From Pseudomonadota bacterium (GTDB lineage: Bacteria; Pseudomonadota; Gammaproteobacteria; Steroidobacterales; Steroidobacteraceae): 26,116 bases of DNA. This document shows, in pieces, positions 1-9,786 of the stretch. Numbering within the stretch: the first letter of the stretch is position 1; the number at the start of each line of letters is the position of its first letter. The notes under the pieces were generated by a model, which was not told the origin of the DNA, made no database searches, and was given only the letters and a program-made list of their open reading frames with translations. Location of the stretch: positions 1 through 26,116 of the forward strand of contig JAFAGC010000002.1 of the NCBI GenBank assembly GCA_023423065.1, in the 5' to 3' direction. The position numbers and the translations under genes were made by a program.

Positions 1-464
1 CGTGGTTCATCGAGGAAGCGTTTCCGATGGCAGACGTCGAGAGCTTCATCGGGCTGCGGCAATCGACGAGCGTACCGGTTGCGACCGGCGAACATTTCTA
101 CAATCGCTGGGAAGTGCAGCAGTTCCTCGAGGCCGACGCGCTTCACTACGTGCAGGCGGATCCCGAGTGGTGCGGCGGCATCAGCGAGGTCGCGAAGATC
201 TGCCAGCTCGCTTCGGTGCATGGTGTACGCGTCATGCCCCACTGCCACAACGTGCACGCCGCGCTCGCGATCGTCGCGAGCCAGTCGCCCTCCGTGTGCC
301 CGGCGGGCGAGTTCCTGATCAATCACGTGGCCGAGAAGCAGTGGTTCATCAAGGACCCGCTGGTCGCCGTGAACGGACTGGTGGCGCTGCCCGAGAAACC
401 CGGCTTCGGCATCGAGTTCGATGCCGCGAAGATCGCGAAACAGGAAACGCTGACCGAGCTCTAG
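1..464 (+). CDS. Enolase-superfamily sugar-acid dehydratase, C-terminal part (5' end outside window)
   Basis: The reading frame is open from the left edge and ends with TAG at 462-464, so only about 153 C-terminal residues are visible. The sequence has the hallmarks of the mandelate racemase/muconate lactonizing enzyme barrel: a WFIEE strand, an ATGEH strand, a QADPEWCGGISE segment and a HGVRVMPHCHN segment. In galactonate/rhamnonate-type dehydratases these carry metal-binding acids and catalytic histidines. The family removes water from an acid sugar with Mg2+ in the cytoplasm; the substrate cannot be told from this part. An internal ATG at 27 is not the true start because the fold continues upstream of it. 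The gene ends directly against the convergent LysR gene with no spacer. Confidence 0.85.
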   Translation, partial: WFIEEAFPMADVESFIGLRQSTSVPVATGEHFYNRWEVQQFLEADALHYVQADPEWCGGISEVAKICQLASVHGVRVMPHCHNVHAALAIVASQSPSVCPAGEFLINHVAEKQWFIKDPLVAVNGLVALPEKPGFGIEFDAAKIAKQETLTEL

Positions 465-1403
465 CTACCGGCGGCCGGCCGTCTGCCACTCGTCGAGCTC
501 GTCGGTGAACAGATCCGCGACCAGCTCCCGCAACCACTTGTTCTTCGGATCGCGCTGGAAGTTGCGATGCCAGTGCAGCTTCAGGTCGATCTTCGGTGTC
601 TGGATCGGCGGCTCGGCGATGCGGATGTTCATGTGCGCCTTGCGCACGAAGATGCCGACCGCGTGCGGCACGGTCACCACGAGATCCGTCTGCGAGATGA
701 TGGGCGGGATGCTCATGAAGTGCGGCGTCTCGAGCACCACGCGCCGGTGAATCTTCTTCGAGCGCAGGAAACGCTCGAAGACCTCGTATGTGCGCCCCGC
801 CCCGTACACCACGGCGTGTTCGAGATCGCGGAACTGCGCGAGCGACAGCGCGCTGGAGGCGATCGGGTGGTTGGCCCGCAGCAGGCACACGAAGTGGTGG
901 TAGAACAGGTGTTTCTCGACGAACGACTTCTCGCGCAGGTCCGGAAAATATCCGACCGCGAGATCGATCTCGCCGGTCTCCAGGCAACGCGGTATCTGCG
1001 CCGCGCTCGCGGCGACCGACCGCACCGAAGCGCGCGGCGCGACCTGGCGGATGCGCCGCAGGATCTTCGGCATGAACACCATCTCCCCGAGATCCGTCAT
1101 CGCGAATGTGAAAGTCAATTCCGTGGTCGCGGGATCGAACCGGTCTTCCGGTGAAAACGTCCCATCTACCCGCATCAGCGCCTCGCGCAGCGGCGCGATG
1201 AGGCCACGCGTGCGCGCCGTCGCCTCCATGCCGTGACCCACGCGATTGAACAGCGGATCGTCGTATCGCAGGCGCAGTTTGGCGAGTGCGGTGCTCACCG
1301 CGGACTGGCCCATGCCGAGTTTTTGCGCCGCGGCGGTAACGCTGCCCTGCTCGTGGATGGTCAGGAGGACGCGCAACAGGTTCAGGTCGAATGAACGGTT
1401 CAT
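465..1403 (-). CDS. LysR-family transcriptional regulator
   Basis: A 312-residue protein, the normal LysR length. The N-terminus, starting MNRSFDLNLLRVLLTI, carries the winged helix-turn-helix (about residues 5-65), with the typical GSVTAAAQKLGMGQSAVS recognition region and DDPLFNRV wing. The rest is the periplasmic-binding-protein-like effector domain. The frame is open 33 codons further upstream, but the LysR fold starts at this ATG (1401-1403), so I take it as the start. It is transcribed divergently from the TonB receptor-pobA pair across a 127-bp gap with repeated half-sites, so it probably controls that pair and itself. An aromatic or sugar-acid effector is inferred from neighbours only. 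Confidence 0.9.
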   Translation of the reverse strand: MNRSFDLNLLRVLLTIHEQGSVTAAAQKLGMGQSAVSTALAKLRLRYDDPLFNRVGHGMEATARTRGLIAPLREALMRVDGTFSPEDRFDPATTELTFTFAMTDLGEMVFMPKILRRIRQVAPRASVRSVAASAAQIPRCLETGEIDLAVGYFPDLREKSFVEKHLFYHHFVCLLRANHPIASSALSLAQFRDLEHAVVYGAGRTYEVFERFLRSKKIHRRVVLETPHFMSIPPIISQTDLVVTVPHAVGIFVRKAHMNIRIAEPPIQTPKIDLKLHWHRNFQRDPKNKWLRELVADLFTDELDEWQTAGRR

Positions 1404-1426
1404 GGCGGGACTCACTATCTCGTCCG

Positions 1427-1473
1427 TCCAACTATCGTGTCCAACGATAATCGATATCCAACAATCGTGATTG
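1427..1473. promoter_or_regulatory. Probable LysR operator region with three repeated half-sites
   Basis: Between the divergent LysR and receptor starts the sequence TCCAAC followed by an ATCG-like core occurs three times (1427-1439, 1440-1453, 1457-1469). Overlapping them are two inverted repeats: ATCGT-GTCCA-ACGAT at 1434-1448, which fits the LysR T-N11-A rule (T1435, A1447), and CAATC-GT-GATTG at 1462-1473. LysR proteins usually bind two such sites as a tetramer over a divergent promoter. The assignment rests on position and symmetry. Confidence 0.55.
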
Positions 1474-1530
1474 AAGATATCCCGGCCATTGCCTACCGTC
1501 ACCGCGCTTCGTCATCGTTGGGGGGAAAAC

Positions 1531-3819
1531 ATGAGGAACCAGAAGTTGGCCATGGCCATTGGAAGAACGCTCGCGATTGCGGGCGCGGCCCTGTCGCCCG
1601 TCGCCTGGGCGCAGCAGGCGGCCGACCAACCCGTAGGCCTCGGCGAGATCATCGTCACGGCGCGCCGGGTGTCGGAGAACCTCCAGGACACGCCGGTCGC
1701 GGTCACGGTGATTACGGGCGACGCGCTCGAGCAGAAGCAGATCTTCCGCACCGATTTCCTCGACCAGGTCGTGCCCAACCTGCAATTCGCGAACAACGCG
1801 CCGCTGGCCGGCAACAACTCGTCCTCGGCCGTGTTCATCCGCGGCATCGGACAGACTGATCCGACATCCACGGTCGACCCCGGCGTCGGTCTCTACATCG
1901 ACGACGTTTACATCGGCAACGCGGTCGGCGGTTCCATGGCGCTGCGCGACATCGCGAACATCCAAGTCCTGCGCGGACCCCAGGGCACGCTGTTCGGCCG
2001 CAACACCATCGGCGGAGCGGTGCTGATCTCGACGAACGATCCCGGCGAGGACTTCGGCGGCACGGCGCGCGCCGGCTTCGGCGCGGATAGTTTGCTCGAC
2101 GGATTCCTCGCTCTCGACATTCCGTTCTCGGACAGCTTCAAGACGCGCTGGACCGTCGGGATGCGCAAGCAGGACGGCTACGTCACTCGGCCGGACGGCA
2201 CCGATCTCGGCGACACGGACACGCTGACCGCGACGACGAAGTGGGTGTTCAGGCCCTCCGAGCGCGCGCGCGCCGCGCTGTCCATCGACTACACGAAGTC
2301 GGACGAGAACGGCAGTCCGCTCGTGTTCGCGCAGATCAACGAATCCGCGACGTTTCCGCGCGTGGCGAGCCAGGATGCCGGCTGCCCCGGCGTGGTCTTC
2401 CCGACCTCCGGCCCCGTGCCGATGCTCGACGATCCGCGCTGCGCGAACGATTTGCAGGGCCGCGGGCCGTTCTCGAACAACGGCAGCCTGCCCCTGACCA
2501 GCGAATTCGAAAACTTCGGCGCCGCGCTCAGCCTGTCCTTCGATCTCTCCGATTCGCTGACGTTGAAGTCGATCACGTCGTATCGGGAAGTGGATTGGGC
2601 CGGCATTCGCGACGCGGACAACACGCCTCTCACGATCCTGCACACGTTCTACGACGTGACGGGTGACCAGCTCAGCGAGGAGCTGCAGCTCACGTACGAA
2701 TCGGAGAAGCTGGTCGGCGTCCTGGGTCTCTATTACTTCGAGCAGACGTCGGATGACATCGTCACCGTCGAGCTGAATCCACCGCCGCCGGGCATCCAGC
2801 GCGACAGCGACAACAACCGGGTGGACAACCAGAGCTGGGCCGCCTTCACGCAGTGGACGATCAATTTCACCGACATGTTCGCCCTGACCGTCGGCGGCCG
2901 GTACACCGAGGATCGGAAGGACGCGTTCCCGGACCAGTTCGACCTTGCGACGCCGAACATCAAGCAGGTGCCCGCGCAGTGGTACAGCGATACGTTCAGT
3001 AGTTTCACGCCCTCGGGATCGATCACGCTCAACTGGACCGACAGCGCGATGACCTACCTGAGCTATTCGGAAGGCTTCAAGGGCGGCGGCTGGAACAGCC
3101 ATTTCAACGCGGTGCTGACGCCCCAGCAGCAGGCCGCGCTGCACCCGTTCGCGCCCGAGGAAGCGCAGACCATCGAGCTCGGAACGAAGCTCGAATTCGC
3201 GGGCAACACCGTGCGGCTCAACATGGCGGTGTTCACGTCCGACTATACGAACATGCAGCTCACGTATCGCGGCCCCGCGCCCAACGGCGTCGCGCCCTTC
3301 GTCACGAACGCGGGCGAAACCAGCATCGACGGCGCGGAGCTCGAGCTCACCTGGGCCGTGACCGACGCGCTGCTGGTCGACGGCAGCGTGGGCTACCTGG
3401 ACGCGACGATCGACGACCTGTCCAACATTCCGTTCGCGGTGCTGCCGCCGGGGCTCGCCGAAGGAAACTTCCTGCCGTACGCGCCGGAATGGCAGGCGCA
3501 CGTCGGCATCGGTTACACGGCTCGCGCCGGCAACGTCGAAATCATTCCGCGCGTCGATGCGTCCTACCAGTCGCAGACCTTCTTCGATGCGACGGACACG
3601 CCCGAGATCGCGCAGCTCGACGACGTGACCACGATCAACTTCCAGGTCCAGCTGCGCACGGCGGACGATCGCTGGAGCTTCACCGCGGGCGTGAACAATG
3701 CGACCGACGAGCTCTACCCCATCGCGGGCAATTCATCGCTGACGACCGGCAGCGGATACGCGGAGATCGCTTACGCGCGGCCGCGCGAGTGGTTCGCGAC
3801 CATCCAGTTCGACTTCTGA
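1531..3819 (+). CDS. TonB-dependent outer-membrane receptor
   Basis: A 762-residue protein with a signal peptide (cleavage probable after AWA, near residue 27), a TonB-box-like EIIVTA stretch just after it, a plug domain (about 45-155, with the DPGVGLYIDDVYIG and QVLRGPQGTLFGRN signatures) and a beta-barrel ending in the terminal aromatic sequence ATIQFDF. It imports a ligand across the outer membrane using TonB/ExbBD energy. It belongs to the large iron-complex/carbohydrate/aromatic receptor group of sphingomonads and Steroidobacter-like bacteria, and the ligand is not evident. ATG 1531 is chosen because it has a GGGGGGA Shine-Dalgarno and starts the signal peptide; the frame extends to a TTG at 1471. 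pobA follows after 7 nt, so the two are probably cotranscribed. Confidence 0.93.
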   Translation: MRNQKLAMAIGRTLAIAGAALSPVAWAQQAADQPVGLGEIIVTARRVSENLQDTPVAVTVITGDALEQKQIFRTDFLDQVVPNLQFANNAPLAGNNSSSAVFIRGIGQTDPTSTVDPGVGLYIDDVYIGNAVGGSMALRDIANIQVLRGPQGTLFGRNTIGGAVLISTNDPGEDFGGTARAGFGADSLLDGFLALDIPFSDSFKTRWTVGMRKQDGYVTRPDGTDLGDTDTLTATTKWVFRPSERARAALSIDYTKSDENGSPLVFAQINESATFPRVASQDAGCPGVVFPTSGPVPMLDDPRCANDLQGRGPFSNNGSLPLTSEFENFGAALSLSFDLSDSLTLKSITSYREVDWAGIRDADNTPLTILHTFYDVTGDQLSEELQLTYESEKLVGVLGLYYFEQTSDDIVTVELNPPPPGIQRDSDNNRVDNQSWAAFTQWTINFTDMFALTVGGRYTEDRKDAFPDQFDLATPNIKQVPAQWYSDTFSSFTPSGSITLNWTDSAMTYLSYSEGFKGGGWNSHFNAVLTPQQQAALHPFAPEEAQTIELGTKLEFAGNTVRLNMAVFTSDYTNMQLTYRGPAPNGVAPFVTNAGETSIDGAELELTWAVTDALLVDGSVGYLDATIDDLSNIPFAVLPPGLAEGNFLPYAPEWQAHVGIGYTARAGNVEIIPRVDASYQSQTFFDATDTPEIAQLDDVTTINFQVQLRTADDRWSFTAGVNNATDELYPIAGNSSLTTGSGYAEIAYARPREWFATIQFDF

Positions 3820-3826
3820 GCATCGG

Positions 3827-5002
3827 GTGCCCCAGCAGCGTACACGCGTCACCATAGTCGGAGCGGGACCCGCGGGCCTGCTGCTGGGACAGCTCCTGCT
3901 ACGTGAAGGCATCGACGCGATCATTCTCGAACGGCGCAGCGCCGAATACGTGCTCGGTCGGATCCGCGCCGGCGTGCTCGAACAGGGCACCGTCGACGTG
4001 CTGGAACACGCGGGCGTCGCTGCGCGGCTGCGCCGGGAAGCGCTCGTCCACGAGGGCGTCGAAATCGGCTTTCGCGGCCGACGCCATCGGATCTCGCTCA
4101 TGGAACTCGTAGGCAAGGCCGTGACCGTGTACGGCCAGACCGAGATCACGCGCGACCTGATGGACGCGCGCGCCGCGGCGGGCGCTCCAGGCGTTTACGA
4201 AGCAGACGACGTCGCGATACACGACTGGGACAGCGGCGCGCCGCGCGTGACCTATCGCAAGAATGGCGTGACGCACGAGATCGCATGCGACTACATCGCG
4301 GGTTGCGATGGATATCACGGGGTTTGCCGCCGCAGCATACCGGCAAAGCGACTCCGGGCCTTCGAGCGCGAGTATCCGTTCGGCTGGCTCGGCGTGCTCG
4401 CGGACGCGCATCCGCCCTGGACGGAGCTGATCTACGCGAATTCCGAGCGCGGCTTCGCGCTCGCGAGCCTGCGGTCTCCGTCGCGTGTGCGGTGCTACGT
4501 GCAGTGCGCGCACGGCGATCGGGTCGAGGATTGGAGCGACACGCGCTTCTGGGATGAATTCCAGCGTCGCATCGGCGCCGAGGTTCCGGTGGACGTCACG
4601 GCCGCGCCGTCGATAGAGAAGAGCATCGCGCCGCTGCGCAGCTTCGTGGTCGAGCCGCTGCGCTTCGGCCGACTTTTCCTGGCCGGCGATGCCGCGCACA
4701 TCGTGCCGCCGACCGGCGCCAAGGGCCTGAACCTCGCCGTCAGCGACGTCTTCTATCTACACGAGGCGCTGCGCGATGCCTGCCGCGAAGGCACCGAGCG
4801 GCCGCTCGATCACTATTCCTCGCGTTGCCTGCAACGCATCTGGAAGGCCGAGCGCTTCTCGTGGTGGATGACTCGCCAGCTGCACGACTTTCCGGGCGAT
4901 CCGTTCGCGAAGCGCATGCAGGAAACGGAGCTCGCCTACCTGTTCGAATCCCGCGCCGCGCAGACGAGCATGGCCGAAAACTACGTCGGCCTGCCGTACT
5001 GA
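3827..5002 (+). CDS. pobA: 4-hydroxybenzoate 3-monooxygenase (p-hydroxybenzoate hydroxylase)
   Basis: A 391-residue flavoprotein, the same length as Pseudomonas PobA. It hydroxylates 4-hydroxybenzoate to protocatechuate with FAD, NADPH and O2 in the cytoplasm. Visible motifs are the FAD GAGPAG fingerprint (residues 12-17), RIRAGVLEQGTVDVL, a DG motif (GCDGYHGVCR) and the GD motif in GRLFLAGDAAHIVPPTGAKG. By alignment from memory to the P. fluorescens enzyme, the substrate-site residues Tyr201, Ser212, Arg214, Arg220, Tyr222 and Tyr385 all have identical counterparts (IYANSERGFA, ASLRSPSRVRCYV, AENYVGLPY). The GTG start lies 7 nt after the receptor stop. No protocatechuate ring-cleavage genes and no AraC-type PobR are in the window. 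Confidence 0.95.
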   Translation: MPQQRTRVTIVGAGPAGLLLGQLLLREGIDAIILERRSAEYVLGRIRAGVLEQGTVDVLEHAGVAARLRREALVHEGVEIGFRGRRHRISLMELVGKAVTVYGQTEITRDLMDARAAAGAPGVYEADDVAIHDWDSGAPRVTYRKNGVTHEIACDYIAGCDGYHGVCRRSIPAKRLRAFEREYPFGWLGVLADAHPPWTELIYANSERGFALASLRSPSRVRCYVQCAHGDRVEDWSDTRFWDEFQRRIGAEVPVDVTAAPSIEKSIAPLRSFVVEPLRFGRLFLAGDAAHIVPPTGAKGLNLAVSDVFYLHEALRDACREGTERPLDHYSSRCLQRIWKAERFSWWMTRQLHDFPGDPFAKRMQETELAYLFESRAAQTSMAENYVGLPY

Positions 5003-5010
5003 CGGAAGAC

Positions 5011-5022
5011 GGTGCCTGGCAC
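5011..5022. repeat. Isolated palindromic REP-like motif between convergent genes
   Basis: GGTGCCTGGCAC contains the near-perfect palindrome GTGCC-T-GGCAC and sits in the 41-bp gap between the convergent pobA and dehydrogenase genes. Similar palindromes are common in REP sequences of gammaproteobacteria. It could equally be a small hairpin at transcript ends; only one copy is present here. Confidence 0.3.
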
Positions 5023-5043
5023 GGAAAATCCGGGAGAAGCGAC

Positions 5044-6177
5044 CTAATAACCCTTCCGGGTGTCGACGACGGCGAGCAGTTTGTCCCCGGCAGCGAAGCG
5101 GCGAACCTGCTCCTGCAGCACCAGCGCGCGTCCGCTCTGGCCGAGATCGGATTGCGCGGACATGTGCGGCGTGATGATCACGTTTTTCGCCTTCCAGAGC
5201 GGGTGATCCTTCGGCAGCGGCTCTGGCTCCGTGACGTCGAGGCCCGCGCCCGCGATCGTGCCGTTGTTGAGCGCCGCGACCAGATCGTCGGTGACGACAC
5301 TGCCGCCGCGGCCGACATTGATGAAGAACGCATTCTTCTTCATGCGCGCGAACATCTTCGCGTCGAACAGATGTGTAGTCGCGGGAACGAGGGGAAGTGC
5401 CGAGACGACCACGTCCGCCTGCGAAATGAGCTTGGGTAGTTCGTCGGCGAGCCCTACGTAGCTCACGAAAGGCGGGCCTTCGCGCGAGCTGTTGCGCGTC
5501 GCAATCACCTTCATGCCGAGCGCGTGCGCGCGTTCGGCGACTTCGAGGCCGATGCCGCCCAGGCCGACGACCAGCATGGTCTTTCCGGTCAGCGACTGCG
5601 GTTGCGAGCCCGCGAATCCACCGCCCCAGCCCTCGCCGCGCGCCTGTCGCGCGATGGAAACCTGCAACGAACGCGAAAGCCCGTAGGTCAACGCGATGAC
5701 GTGTTCGGCCATCACGGGACCCGCGACGGCGCGCATGTTCGTGAGTACGACGCCGGGCTTCTCGAGCTCCTTCTTTCCGAGACATTCCTCGACGCCGGCG
5801 GAATACACCGCCACCCAGCGCACGCGCTTCGCGGCCGCGAGCACCCGGTCGTCGCAAACTACGTTGTCGCCGCTGAAAATCGCATCGGCATCGCCGGCGG
5901 CCGCGGCCATCTGCTCCGCGCCATTCACGACGACGAACTCGACCCCCGGCGCCATGGCCTTCAACACGTCGAGACTGCCCATCGGCGTGAGGACTATCTT
6001 CTTCGGAGCGCGCCAGCCCGGCATTTCGCGCATGGGTTTCGCGCTTTCCTGCAGGCCCATCTCCTTGATCTGCGCGACGGCCTTCGGGTCCGGCGCGGGC
6101 GCGTCGTTTGCGGAAGCACTCGCGGCAAATAACCCGGATGCGGCCAGCAGAGCCGCGGGAATCAATGAGTGACGCAT
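5044..6177 (-). CDS. NAD(P)-dependent D-2-hydroxyacid dehydrogenase with a signal peptide
   Basis: A 377-residue protein. The C-terminal two-thirds are a D-isomer 2-hydroxyacid dehydrogenase: a Rossmann fingerprint GLGGIG, the NVGRGG loop with the catalytic Arg region, DVTEPEPLP with the Glu, and ITPHMSA with the catalytic His. These enzymes interconvert 2-oxoacids and D-2-hydroxyacids. The N-terminus, MRHSLIPAALLAASGLFAAS, looks like a cleavable Sec signal ending ASA, which is unusual for a nicotinamide-dependent enzyme. The start at 6175-6177 is favoured by a strong AGGAGAAGAGGTG ribosome site; an upstream in-frame start would add 11 residues. It lies downstream of glgP, separated by a repeat element, and converges on pobA. 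Confidence 0.88.
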   Translation of the reverse strand: MRHSLIPAALLAASGLFAASASANDAPAPDPKAVAQIKEMGLQESAKPMREMPGWRAPKKIVLTPMGSLDVLKAMAPGVEFVVVNGAEQMAAAAGDADAIFSGDNVVCDDRVLAAAKRVRWVAVYSAGVEECLGKKELEKPGVVLTNMRAVAGPVMAEHVIALTYGLSRSLQVSIARQARGEGWGGGFAGSQPQSLTGKTMLVVGLGGIGLEVAERAHALGMKVIATRNSSREGPPFVSYVGLADELPKLISQADVVVSALPLVPATTHLFDAKMFARMKKNAFFINVGRGGSVVTDDLVAALNNGTIAGAGLDVTEPEPLPKDHPLWKAKNVIITPHMSAQSDLGQSGRALVLQEQVRRFAAGDKLLAVVDTRKGY

Positions 6178-6273
6178 CACCTCTTCTCCTCTTGCAAGGT
6201 CCGCATCCATTCCGGCGCCGACATCTTGCCATGCAGACGCGGCACGCGGCTCAGCTCCGTTACGAAACGGCGA

Positions 6274-6316
6274 AATGGGGACATTCCTCGTTTCCTAGCA
6301 AAAGGGGACAGACCTC
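6274..6316 (+). repeat. Left 43-bp terminal inverted repeat
   Basis: Begins AATGGGGACATTCCTCG and ends GGGGACAGACCTC. The reverse complement of 6744-6786 matches it at 42 of 43 positions. Confidence 0.8.
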
Positions 6317-6743
6317 GATTTCGGGCTCGATGAGTCCCGGCGATTACTGCGTCCGCGTTGACGGCATGGCCGTCGCCCACGCGATGGGTTTCGCTACCGC
6401 GGCGCGCCCCAGCTACTGAACTCGCCAGACGATGGCCCGCCGGCCGCGGGGGCGGGTTATCTGTCTCTGCCAATCTGTGAGGGCGCCTAGCGCAGTCTGA
6501 GGGTGTTCCTTGCCGGCTCCGTGCCTTGCGCGAACGCCGGATGCGCCGCGTACGCTCAGCCCCATCGCATGTGCGCCGTCCATGCCGTGCGCGGGTGGCG
6601 GTGATCGCCGGGACCCATCGAGCCGCGCACCGACGCGACTGTCGACGCGCTTCACTCGTAGCTGGCAATAGTTGTCCGCCACGCTTGGTGGCCAAGAGCC
6701 AAGATGAAGAGTCGCAAGAACTGATGGCAGCGTGCCATCGACT

Positions 6744-6786
6744 GAGGTCTGCCCCCTTTTGCTAGGAAACGAGGAATGTCCCCATT
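6744..6786 (-). repeat. Right 43-bp terminal inverted repeat
   Basis: Inverted copy of 6274-6316 with one difference. It ends just downstream of the glgP stop codon (complement of 6791-6793), so glgP transcripts would carry the folded element at their 3' end. Confidence 0.8.
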
Positions 6787-6790
6787 ACCG

Positions 6791-9331
<2,541 letters not shown>

Positions 9332-9383
9332 GGAAGGTACTCCCCTGTTGTCATTGCTCTGGACCTGCAAGATTCATGCAGAA

Positions 9384-9400
9384 ATTATCGGCCATTATCG
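9384..9400 (-). promoter_or_regulatory. Candidate glgP upstream element with repeated GATAAT
   Basis: Read on the minus strand, CGATAAT occurs twice 10 bp apart (complements of 9394-9400 and 9384-9390), 52-69 bp upstream of the glgP start. Either could serve as a -10-like box, or the pair could be a helically phased binding site. No convincing -35 is seen. Confidence 0.25.
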
Positions 9401-9579
9401 CTGCGCACCCACATCGACCTGCACCGTACGGAGGCGCGCGGCAAACAGACGGCTCGCCGACGGTGCAAATTCGCCGGGAAACCGCCTCCTCGAACGACCC
9501 GCGCATGGCGCGCGCATTGCAAGTCCGGAACCCGGGCGCACGGGCCTCGCGCCCACGGAGTCGATTGGGTGGATTCGCA

Positions 9580-9777
9580 ATGATTGCGCAGTACCTGCCG
9601 CTGCTGGCGGTCCTCGTTTCCTGCGGTCTCGTCGGCGGATTCGCGGCCGGTTTGTTAGGCGTCGGCGGCGGCATCATCACGGTTCCCGTGCTGGAATACG
9701 CGTTGCGCTTCGCCGGCATCGATGCGGAATACCGCATGCATGTCGCGGTCGGGACTTCGCTGGCCGCGCTCGACTGA
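9580..9777 (+). pseudogene. Truncated TauE/SafE (TSUP) sulfite-exporter-family permease
   Basis: A 65-residue frame starting MIAQYLPLLAVLVSCGLVGG and containing GLLGVGGGIITVPVL and HVAVGTSLAALD. These are the first transmembrane repeat of TSUP family transporters, which are normally about 250 residues with 7-8 membrane segments. Here the frame stops straight after VGTSLAALD, where intact members continue with a conserved stretch, and the next gene's stop codon lies 9 bp further on. The rest of the permease is absent, so this looks like a deletion remnant. The ATG at 9580 has GGGTGGA upstream and may still be translated. Confidence 0.7.
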
Positions 9778-9786
9778 GCGCGCTCG

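Larger units (their letters stand above)
6274..6786. mobile_element. MITE-like non-autonomous element with nested inverted repeats
   Basis: A 513-bp stretch bounded by 43-bp inverted repeats (one mismatch, GGGGAC versus GGGGGC). Inside these lies a second, imperfect inverted pair (about 6327-6395 and 6553-6621, roughly three-quarters identical by eye). The termini contain GGGGACATTCC and GGGGACAGACC words, which are typical of REP sequences linked to REP-associated tyrosine transposases. No transposase-like reading frame is seen inside, so if mobile it would need enzymes in trans. The right end stops 4 bp before the glgP stop codon; the left end lies 96 bp upstream of the dehydrogenase start, between two minus-strand genes. 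Confidence 0.65.

Noticed and set aside
1432..3501. 689-codon open frame on the minus strand
   Set aside because: It is the antisense of the TonB receptor gene; the protein is Arg/Val/Glu-rich low-complexity and matches no fold. Long shadow frames are expected at this GC content.
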